Positions 19,595 through 29,100 of a DNA stretch of 64,000 bases are shown in pieces (positions within the stretch are counted from its first letter, which is position 1; each line of letters starts with the position of its first letter). Where the stretch lies: assembly GCF_002007565.1 (NCBI RefSeq), contig NZ_CP015625.1, positions 2,170,001 through 2,234,000 on the forward strand, given 5' to 3'. This DNA comes from Ditibartonella choladocola. GTDB taxonomy: Bacteria; Pseudomonadota; Alphaproteobacteria; Rhizobiales; Rhizobiaceae. The translations under genes and the position numbers were made by a program. Below the pieces are notes generated by a model, which worked only from the letters and a program-made list of their open reading frames with translations, was not told the DNA's origin and did no database searches.

Positions 19595-20332
19595 ATGTCA
19601 GGTAAAATTCTCATTGTTGAAGATGATGTTGAATTGGCTGATGGCTTAATGGCGCTGTTGAAGTGCTTACCATATGAGATTAAGGTTCATCACAGAGGAA
19701 ATACGGCAGAAGAAATTATTCATGACTTCAAACCTGATTTGATTATTCTCGATATTGGTTTGCCGGGTAAATCCGGTTTGGAAATATGCGAAGCTATTCG
19801 TCCACATTTTCATGGCGCAATCTTCATTTATACGTCTTATGATGATAATCAAGATCAGATTATTGGATTTGGCGTAGACGCTGACAGTTATATCAGTAAA
19901 CTAGAAGATCCAAAGGTTCTTGTTTCGAGAATTGAGTCTAAAATGCGCCGATTAATGGCAGAAGCTTTATCAAATCGACAAAATCTTTCGATTGAAAGTG
20001 AAAAGAATTTTCTCCGCATTGGTTCATTGACGATTGATCCTGATACTAAAGAAGCAACGATTGATGGCGTTCCTTTGCCCCTAACATCGAATGAAAAGGT
20101 GTTATTGTATTTGTTTGCAACCAAGATCAATATTGCTCTAGATCGGGATTATTTATCAGAAACAGTCCTTGGTAAGCCTTATTCGCCGGAGGACCGCAGT
20201 GTTGACGTAGCCGTCAATCGGCTTAATCAGAAACTAAAATCGCGTTCGGGAAACTGCGGGGAGATTGTGAGTAAGCGTGGTATCGGTTATATTTATGCAT
20301 ATAATTTGCCGCTTGAGAATAAAGATAAATGA
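19595..20332 (+). CDS. OmpR-family response regulator
   Basis: 245 residues; GGGAGGAG ribosome site. The receiver domain (1-120) has the acidic pair E9/D10/D11, phospho-acceptor D53 in I-I-L-D-I-G-L-P, and the conserved lysine in Y-I-S-K. The C-terminal winged helix has the expected pattern (L-T-S-N-E, then D-R-S-V-D-V-A-V-N-R-L, G-I-G-Y). It overlaps the kinase gene by 4 bp. Its target could be the neighbouring secretion genes, but no site is evident. Confidence 0.95.
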   Translation: MSGKILIVEDDVELADGLMALLKCLPYEIKVHHRGNTAEEIIHDFKPDLIILDIGLPGKSGLEICEAIRPHFHGAIFIYTSYDDNQDQIIGFGVDADSYISKLEDPKVLVSRIESKMRRLMAEALSNRQNLSIESEKNFLRIGSLTIDPDTKEATIDGVPLPLTSNEKVLLYLFATKINIALDRDYLSETVLGKPYSPEDRSVDVAVNRLNQKLKSRSGNCGEIVSKRGIGYIYAYNLPLENKDK

Positions 20333-21651
20333 AAAAGATGCGTGGAAAAGGCTTTTTCGATAATTATATCGTTTATTTCATCAGCGTATGGATTTTACAA
20401 GGCGTTATATTCTTTCTAGTTTTTAGCGTTTATTATATGCTGCCGACTTCGTTGACAGGCATTATGGATACGATTGAGGCAGAGCGGCAGGAATTTCTGC
20501 CGTTGATCACATATTTGCGTGATGACTTGGAAACTCACCCGAATGAAGCTTTTGAAACTTCAAAAGCCCGCCTTATGAAGCGTTTTATTGTACCTTTAGA
20601 TATTACATCGGATGATATTCCGTTGCCTGATAAGGTTATAGAACAATTACAGTCCTATTCGATCGGTTATGATAAGCCGAATGCAGTGCTTTATGCATAT
20701 GCACCTGATCAGCGCATGATAATGATCGGACCTATGTCCTTTAACAATTTGCGAGAGAGCGGGCGATTCAAGGTCTTCGCACTTTTGATGTTTTCTGCTT
20801 TGTTAAGTACAATTATTACCATCCAATTGCGTAAAAGACATCAGAAAGAATTGCAGAATATAATTCATGTTGTTGAGCAACTTGGAGATGGCCATTTAAA
20901 TAAGCGAATACCGCCTTTGCAATCACCTAGCTTAATGAATATGCGCTCTGTTATTAATTTAATGGCCGCGCGCTTAGAAAATATGATTATGAAGAACAAA
21001 GATATGTTGAGAGGCATGGCGCATGAATTTCGCACTCCATTAGCCAGAATGAAGCTCGAAATAACTTTACTGGAACAGGCTGAAAAACAAGAAAAATCAG
21101 ATTATTTGACGAAGCTATATAACAATGTTGATCATATGGGAAAGCTATCAGATGCTGTTCTGGCTTATGCACGCGCCAGCCATACTACGATGACTTTAAA
21201 TAGGGAAATGGTCGATACATCTTCATGGATTGATCGTGTTATTGAAAGGGTCAATGACCATCCAGATTATCATATATCGATAGAAACGGATATTAAGCTG
21301 GAATCGATTTATATCGATCCCAAGTTTATGGATTTGGTTTTAGAAAACTTGCTTAATAATGCTGCCAAATATGGGGCTGATACAGCAAGGCTTACGGTTA
21401 AAAACCAAGCCAACGCAGCGGTGATTACGGTTGAAGATAATGGCAAAGGGATACCTGATAACCAAAAAGCTGAAATATTTCTGCCTTTTGTTCGTTTAAA
21501 GGGCAATGACAATGTTTCCGGCTTTGGGATCGGCCTGTCTTTTGTTCAGGCCGTTGTTGAAATGCACAATGGCAGCATTAAAGTCATGGATAATGACATG
21601 GGCGGCGTGACATTTCTTATCTCGCTGCCCTTACCGATCATTGAGGAATGA
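20329..21651 (+). CDS. Membrane sensor histidine kinase
   Basis: 440 residues. Two membrane helices (about 17-40 and 150-166) flank a ~110-residue periplasmic sensor region. HAMP linker, then HisKA with the phospho-site in G-M-A-H-E-F-R-T-P-L and HATPase_c with N-box E-N-L-L-N-N-A, G1 D-N-G-K-G-I-P and G2 G-F-G-I-G-L-S. ATGA overlap with the response regulator couples their translation. The sensed signal is unknown. Confidence 0.95.
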   Translation: MKKMRGKGFFDNYIVYFISVWILQGVIFFLVFSVYYMLPTSLTGIMDTIEAERQEFLPLITYLRDDLETHPNEAFETSKARLMKRFIVPLDITSDDIPLPDKVIEQLQSYSIGYDKPNAVLYAYAPDQRMIMIGPMSFNNLRESGRFKVFALLMFSALLSTIITIQLRKRHQKELQNIIHVVEQLGDGHLNKRIPPLQSPSLMNMRSVINLMAARLENMIMKNKDMLRGMAHEFRTPLARMKLEITLLEQAEKQEKSDYLTKLYNNVDHMGKLSDAVLAYARASHTTMTLNREMVDTSSWIDRVIERVNDHPDYHISIETDIKLESIYIDPKFMDLVLENLLNNAAKYGADTARLTVKNQANAAVITVEDNGKGIPDNQKAEIFLPFVRLKGNDNVSGFGIGLSFVQAVVEMHNGSIKVMDNDMGGVTFLISLPLPIIEE

Positions 21652-21659
21652 TTAGGTGT

Positions 21660-21686
21660 AAATGCCAATTGTTATTTGGCATTTTT
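21660..21686 (+). terminator. Terminator after the two-component operon
   Basis: AAATGCCAA / TTGGCATTT with a 7-base loop, followed by T residues. It overlaps the 3' end of the convergent IalB-like gene, as at 10395. Confidence 0.75.
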
Positions 21687-22265
21687 GCCTAATTCATCGA
21701 GCGCAGCGGAAATGCCTTTCAGTGTAAATTCGACTGTTGCGGGTTGCCCGTTAATCATACGGAATTTTGCTTGAGCTATTTTGCCTTTTCTAAGTGCATT
21801 CAATGTTTCTTTGTCCAATAATTGTTGTGACCAGCACCCAGCCTGATTGCATGTGTTGAAAGGTGTTTTTAGCACTGTTTTTCCATCGATTTGATACTCA
21901 AGCTGTTCAGGCAGGTATATGTTGAGTGGGCCTATATTTGTCATAGCGACCTGTTGCTTGCCGTTTTCATCCGGAACCATTGTCAATGATATTGTCAGAA
22001 TGGTAACGGCTATATCAGCTTCCTGCATTTGAGCAATACGAAGGATTTCGCATTGTGGTACTTGATTATCTTTATTTTGTGGGTTCATCGTTACACAGCG
22101 GACATTCCAATCATTATATTTTTTTACACTTATTTCGTTGTTTACAGCTTCATTAGTTGATGAAATGTCAGAGGAGTCATTTTTAAGCATTTGCGCGGAT
22201 GCCATGCTAGATGCAAATATCACACATGATCCTATAGCTATGATTTTTGAGCAGTATTTATTCAT
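21672..22265 (-). CDS. Invasion-associated locus B (IalB) family protein 2
   Basis: 197 residues with GGAGAACC upstream of the ATG. The signal peptide ends A-S-A. The mature domain aligns with the first IalB-like protein: N-D-W-N-V-R-C-V, then C-N-Q-A-G-C-W and a C-terminal G-I-S-A-A-L-D-E-L. It lacks the long proline linker. It lies near TpsA2, so each large TpsA has an IalB-like neighbour. Confidence 0.88.
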   Translation of the reverse strand: MNKYCSKIIAIGSCVIFASSMASAQMLKNDSSDISSTNEAVNNEISVKKYNDWNVRCVTMNPQNKDNQVPQCEILRIAQMQEADIAVTILTISLTMVPDENGKQQVAMTNIGPLNIYLPEQLEYQIDGKTVLKTPFNTCNQAGCWSQQLLDKETLNALRKGKIAQAKFRMINGQPATVEFTLKGISAALDELGKNAK

Positions 22266-22372
22266 GAATGGTTCTCCATAAAAGTAGCTGTTAATTTAAT
22301 TATCTATTTGTTTAAGTTATACAATATCTGTATAATAGCAGTGTTTTTTGTATTAAGAAGGTGTTTAATATT

Positions 22373-22702
22373 ATGCCAAAATTAATTTGGGCAATCCCAA
22401 TCTTATTATGTTTTTGTGGGTGTGTTTCGCTCTACAAATTTTCACCTGAACTCCAATCGAAGTGGCAAGGACACGATATTAGTGAAATGAATGCCAGATT
22501 AGGAACAGGTGAAATTGCAACAAAGGATAATGGAGAAAGATATTATTACTGGCGGCGTGTTATGCATCATCAAACGAACGGCATGACAAAAATGGGGTCA
22601 TGTGAATTACGTGTTTTTGTTGATAATCATGATCGAATTCTCCGTTTAGATAATTACACTCAAGGTATGAATTGCATTTTTTATACGGGATTACTTAAGT
22701 GA
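22373..22702 (+). CDS. Small lipoprotein, unknown function
   Basis: The ATG at 22373 is preferred over an in-frame GTG 12 bases earlier; AAGAAGG lies upstream. A hydrophobic leader ends in a lipobox (C-F-C-G-C), so the product is a lipoprotein of about 93 mature residues with a Y-Y-Y-W-R-R motif and two further cysteines. The mature part resembles small envelope lipoproteins that describe structural variants of DUF4124/SmpA-like folds, but I cannot name a family. It has its own terminator. Confidence 0.7.
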   Translation: MPKLIWAIPILLCFCGCVSLYKFSPELQSKWQGHDISEMNARLGTGEIATKDNGERYYYWRRVMHHQTNGMTKMGSCELRVFVDNHDRILRLDNYTQGMNCIFYTGLLK

Positions 22703-22716
22703 TTACCTACATTAAT

Positions 22717-22746
22717 AGGGACACTCATAATATGTCCCTTTTTATT
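22717..22746 (+). terminator. Terminator after the small lipoprotein gene
   Basis: AGGGACA-9-base loop-TGTCCCT followed by TTTTTATT. A second perfect hairpin (ACAGGCCA-GTTA-TGGCCTGT, 22750-22769) lies next to the stop of the facing gene and may serve it. Confidence 0.85.
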
Positions 22747-22771
22747 AGCACAGGCCAGTTATGGCCTGTAC

Positions 22772-23119
22772 TTAGTTATAAGCACCTCTTGAATGACAAA
22801 TTGGCAGCCTATTTCCATCAAAACGTGCATTATTTTGGCAACCATAACGGGCTGTTTTACCATTGCGCGTAACGAAGCCCTTATCCTCCATACAATATTG
22901 AACCCTGAACATTTCATTTAGTCTATAATCGCTAGATAGATTAGGATTGTCTCTTTTATAGCCACATTGTTTAAGAGCCATTTTTACGCCATCTATATTT
23001 ACACCCGGTTTAATATACCATTCTTCAGTCGTAGGAGGAGGTTGGAACATTCTTGATGTGTCACAGCCTGTTAAACCGACTGCAAATATCAATAATACCA
23101 TAATATTTTTTGGTAACAT
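22772..23119 (-). CDS. Small lipoprotein directly downstream of tpsA2
   Basis: 115 residues. The lipobox L-T-G-C gives a lipid-anchored protein of about 97 residues with five further cysteines and a W-Y-I-K-P-G-V...C-G-Y pattern found in a widespread small-lipoprotein family. It starts 24 bp after the tpsA2 stop, the position where an immunity gene usually sits in contact-dependent-inhibition loci. Lipid-anchored immunity proteins are known for lipase effectors, so an immunity role is possible but unproven. Confidence 0.75.
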   Translation of the reverse strand: MLPKNIMVLLIFAVGLTGCDTSRMFQPPPTTEEWYIKPGVNIDGVKMALKQCGYKRDNPNLSSDYRLNEMFRVQYCMEDKGFVTRNGKTARYGCQNNARFDGNRLPICHSRGAYN

Positions 23120-23143
23120 TCTATTTATCCTTTAAATTATGCT

Positions 23144-26100
23144 TTAGCGGGCTTTGATTGTTATAGTTTTTGATGAACCATAATCACCGCCACATCCAGG
23201 CTGTCCACTGCCGTAACAACTATGAATAGAATAATCACCTGTAAACATATTAATCCATTCCTTGATAGGATTGCTTCCAGGGGGAACTGTAAACATAGTG
23301 GCAGGATTGCCGCCAATTGTTCTACCAACAAAATCCCATTTATGAAGCTGAAGTGTCATGCTGTCTTTGGCACCATCACTTAAACGATTTAACAAGTTAG
23401 CTGTTTGTTGAGCATTAGCAGCCGGGCCAAAGTAATGAATATCTGTACCAGATAAAACTCCTTCATTCCCTTGCTTATTCAATGTTGCCATTGCGTTATA
23501 GACCGTCATTGCTCCACGGCTATGAGCATAAATGTCCAAGCCACTTTTACCATATTTTTCTAATATCCCTTGAATAGCTTCGCCAGATTTCGTCATACCC
23601 CAAAATTCATTTTCCAGAACCTTTTGATAACTGGCAACCATGAGTTCAGCTAAGAATGAATCTGTCTTGGGAAAGAATTGGAAATAAATTGGTCCATCAT
23701 TTTGCCCTGCATGTTGATTTGCATATTTGGCTGCTCCATCAATATCGTTGAAAATACCATTTGCACTTAATCTAATGATACCATCAGGAGATGCTTTCAT
23801 ATTTTCTATTTCTTCAGGCGTTGCAGGTCGCATTTTAGGTATTTGACCGGGCTTCGTTTCATCTATTTCAATGTTTCCATCTTTATCTCTTACAAGTACC
23901 ATCAAAGGATGGTCTTTATTGAACATGGTATCGTAAGCATCATCCGAATATTTAATTAACTCGTTGAAGATCATTTGCTTAAGAGCAACTTCTTCAGCAA
24001 CTTGTTTTTCTAATTTAGCTACGTCTATTTTTTCTATAGGTGTGTGGGCATTATTTGTGTCGCGATTAAGCATAGCAATTGTTTGAGAAGCATCCTGGCC
24101 TGTCAAATCAATCTGCTTGTTATCATCACGAATAACTATTGTTCCTTCACTTATAGCAGATTTAGTCATGCTATCGTTAGATTCATCCGCTTTAGCACTG
24201 TTGCTTAAATTTCCGATGATTGTTTTCCCAATTCCATATTTTCCTTGAGATAAGGCTCCATACGGTAATACAATGCCACCCGTCTCAGCACTGGCTTCTG
24301 CATAATTTTCTATGTCACTGGTTGTTAATGTACCAGTATCAAGAGTGTTGTTTTTAGGATCGGCTGTACTACTAATGACAGCACCTTTAAGATCAGTATT
24401 GCCTTTAACTGTTATATCAAAACCTCCGTCACCGGCTTTAATACCTGATTGTTCACCAACACTGGCAAAATCACTTTTTGATTTATTATATTGCCATCCA
24501 CCACCAACATTGTTTTTCCCAACAGTAAGAGAAACTGTATCTGATCGACTATGTGTTTTTGCGGTATCTTGAAGACTTTCTATATTGAGATTTCCACCAA
24601 TTTCAGCCTTAACACTATCGCCTGATACGACAGCTCCTTTTAGGTTTGTATCATTTCCTGATTTAAGTGTTACATCACCAGTAGCAAGAATATGACTATT
24701 CACATGCGTGGTACTATCTCCCTTTGAATTACCTTTGCTATAATGACCACTCATTGTTGGCATAGTTGTTTGATCAATACCTACACTTAAACCAGATGAC
24801 GAGGTTTTACCTTTAGTATTTTGGGTTGCCTGTGCGCTGATAAGATTGATATTTTTTCCAGCTGTTAAAGTAATATCACCAGCTTTGTCGTCATCAACAA
24901 CATCCCATATTTGATTTGTACCTGCTGCAATCTGGACTCCAACACCAGTTATATCACCTTTTTCCGCTTCGATATTGACGGAACGTCCACCTTCAATTGT
25001 TGTAACAACAGGCGTTGATGTGGACATGGAGTTTTCGGTTTTTAATTTATTGAAGCCTACGGTAAGAGATCCGCTAATAAAATTACCTTTTTCAAAAATG
25101 CTAGCGCCATTCATTTTATTATATTGATCTTTTAAAGGGTCAAAAAAACCAGCTTTTTCATTCTCGTATGTGCCACCTTTACCTATGAAATATTTAGAAT
25201 CCTGATAAGCACCGTTTAATTTACCATAAGCGTTCGTACCATTGATTACACCAGCAGTAATATTTAAAAGCCCGTTTTTGTCAGTGCCAGCTTTATTAAA
25301 GTTATCAATGGCATTGTTGATGCTTTGGATACCCTGCAAAGTACCGCTTTCTACGGATAATGTAATACCTGCAAAAAGCTTTTCATGGACTTCTTTGTAA
25401 TTGGTTACATCATTAGCTGCGAGAAGATTTACATCATTTTCTGCGTGGATATTAACGTCTCGCATAGCACTGACATCTGATGCCTGTATGTTGACATCAT
25501 TGCCAGCTTTCATGTTGACATCGTTACCTGCTCTTAAACCAGATTTTGCATTGGTTGAGGCATCACCTGATTTGGAGTCTTTTGTTTTATTATAGCCCAA
25601 ACCAATAGATGCACCCGTTTCACTATGGGAGACTTGCACACCTATGCCCGATTTGGTTTTTGTTTCACTTTGTGAATGGCTCTCTTTGCCGGGCAAGATA
25701 TTGATGTTTCTTGCTGCATCAAGGTTTATGTCATTTTGCGCAGTAACATTCGATCCTACAATATTTACGTCTGTATCACGCGCGGTTATATTGACATCAT
25801 GCCCTGCGGATATTTCTGAACCGACATTTATAGTCGCTTCAACATTTTGCTTTTTGCCTTCTTTACCATAGATAGAATAGAATCCATCACCAGAGCCAAC
25901 GCCCCATCCTGATTTACTTTTGCTAGATGATGCAGCATGATTTTCTTGCGCTCCAATAATTGAAACACTGCTACCTTCCATATTAACATCATTGACTGCA
26001 TGAATATTAGAACCAGCAATGGCAATATGATCGCCAGCATTTAGATTAATATCACCAGAAGCACCTAAATTAGATGATACGGTAAATTCATCGTAAGACG

Positions 26101-29100
26101 TATTTTTCTTACTGCTGCTGCTCATAAAGCCTTTAGAGCTTTTACTGCTGCTGGTAGCTACATTTTCCGTTACAGAAGAAATAATAATATTGCTTCCAGC
26201 CTTGATGTTGATGTCGGCTTTTTTATCTTCTGTACCGGCGATCAATGATGAACCGGCAATTGTTGTATTGTTTTCGGATATAATGGTCACGCCATCATCA
26301 CCTGATATGTGGGAGCCTACAGAAAATTCAGCATCAGTGCTTGATTGTGAACTTTTCTTTTTGCCTAAAATGCCACCTTTTCCAGACTTCTGTTTGACAT
26401 CTTTATGATAAGTGTCTTCCGCAGCCAGAATATTCACATCATTACTGGCTTTTAGACCAACTTTACCACCAGCTTCTATGGAACTCCCAATAATATTCAG
26501 ATCATGGGCTTCACCATCTTGACCGGCAATTGCAGTGATATTGCCACCGGCTGTAATGGATGAACCGACCTGTGTGGTGGATTCCAAATTCATTTTGTAT
26601 TTTTTGGCTGATGAATGTTCTTCATAGCTATCGGCCATTGCAGTGACTGTAATGTCGCCACCAGCTTGAATACCGATATTCTTTTCAGCTTTGAGATCGG
26701 ATGCACCAATAAGAATGTCCTTACCGGCATTGATGCCAAGACTTTCACCTGCCGAAACGGAAGAAGCCTGATTTATTGTTGTCGATGTGGAGAGTCGGCC
26801 ATAACGGCTATCTTGCTTATCTTGTGTTGCAATGATTGCAACACTCTCACCAGCTTCAATGTGCATGTTGCCGCCCGATTTGACATCGGAACCTGCAATG
26901 ACTGCATTTTTATCGGCCGACAGGGACATATCAGCACCTGATGTTATTTCGGACTTATGCTGTGTTGTGGAGGTAGAATTTGCATGTTTGCTTTGTGCAG
27001 CTTCTGACTGGATGACCAAGTTGCCCTTATCGGCAGACATGGCAAGATTTTCGCCAGCTTTAATTTTGCTTCCAGAAACATTAATATCTTGATCTGCTTT
27101 GACCTGAAGATCCTTAGCGGCTTCAATATTTGAACCCCTTAGGACATCTGTGCCATTGGCAGTTTTTGATTTTTGTGAACCGATATTGACGTTTTCGCCG
27201 TAAATTCCAAGGCTTTCACCTGCTTTGACATCAACGCCATTGAGATCAACATTCTTATCAGCACTGATGACGGCTCTTTGACCGGCATCAACTGCTTTTG
27301 TCGGCAGTATTGCGGCATTGCCGTTCAATGATGTTGTACCGGCATTGAGTTGGATGCTGTTTGTTGCGGCCAGCAAGATGTTGCCATCGGCAGCAAAAGC
27401 ACCGCCTCTACCAACAATGTCGGTTGCCTTAACAACAAGGTTGGCATTTGAAGCAACCAAGCCTGAATTGGTCAAATTATCAACATTGATATTGACATCT
27501 TGACCTTGCAAGCGCGCACCACTCGCTGTCAAATTTTCTTTATCTTTTGCTGCAATATAAACGACAGGTGCAAAAACTTCCTGTCCGTTCAATGTCTGCT
27601 TGACGTAAATAACAATGGATTGATCGAGATTTGCGACCTGTTCAGGAGATAATGGCTCACCAAATTTCAAGTTATTATTTTGCGAATAGTCAGCACCTGC
27701 TTCAAGCAAATTTTTCATCTGTGTAACAGCATCATTGCCTGGCACAAATGAGCCTTTTCCAAGGCCTTGACCGACCAGATCGCGCATTTGCTTGTCAATC
27801 AGCTGATTTTCGAAATAGGCATCACCCATAAACAGAATGGTTCTGTCTGGCTTATAACCAATACGGGTGAGATAATAAGCTGATCCATAGAATTTGCCGA
27901 CATCAAGGAACGATGCGCGTGTTTCATAAACAAAATACTGGTTGGGCAACGTACCACCAAAACCACCAGAATTAGGTTTTGGTGTTATAAGAGTTTGATC
28001 GGCAAGCCCATTGCCTGCTTTTAAGTCAATAGAAGGTGTAAAGAGCGCGCCACCAGCTGTCATGCCATCAAGAGCGCTTAAAGGATTGCCTTTCGATGTT
28101 ACAGCTTCGAATTTGGCCGAACCGGTCATAGCACCTTCAGCGGCACTATTATTAAGGGTTGTTGCAGCAATGTTGAGGTCACCGCCAGCCTTGATTGTCG
28201 AAGACAAAGTTTCAAGAGCAGTAACTTTAACTTCACCGGCCTGGCCTTTGGCAATATCTTTTGAGGCATTGCGTGTGCCATCTGCGTTATAGCCCATGCA
28301 ATTTGAGGCCGCAGCATTACAGGTTACATACTCATATTTGTTTCTGGAAATACCGAGATTGTTGATTGTTCCCGCAACAATCGTAATATCGTTTCCAGCT
28401 TCAATATCACTGAAACTATTGTTCAGTGTATCTACTTCAAGGTTCATATCATTACCGGCTTGAATAAGACCGGTGATGGTAGGCGCATTGGTAAAATACT
28501 CTGTATCAACGTTATAACCCATAGAGGCGTTTTGATTCAAATCCCAGCGTGTAATACGCCCACTGTGTTTCTGATCGCGAAATACCCAATTGTCGGCACG
28601 ATAATAATCACCATTTGGCAATGTAATTGAACTGAATGCTTCTTCTTTGCTGCTATAAAGAGGCAATTTTACACGGTATTCATTCTTGTCACCGTGGAGT
28701 AAGCCGCCATCTTTTTTCTTTTTGCGACCAGCACCATAGGTTCCATATTTTGAATCGTAGAACAGGGTGTTTCCATAGCCATAAGCACCGAGTTGGTCAT
28801 ATTTAGCTGGTAGATTAAACCCAAAATGGTTTTCTCCATGTGTTTTATAAACGGTTGGCACGCTATTGGCTTCGTTTGTCAATGTTTTAGTCTGGATAAG
28901 CAGGTCTTGACCTGATTGAATAAGGCCAGCCTTATTGGTCAGCGATAAACTTTTGCCATCACCATTATAATTGGAAAAATACAGATCATTTTTAGCCATA
29001 ATTGCGCCAAAGCTATTCACTGCATTGCCATTAACTAGGACATAACCATTGTTTCCTGCATACATCAGACCACTTGCACTATTTGTAAGATCGCCTTTTG

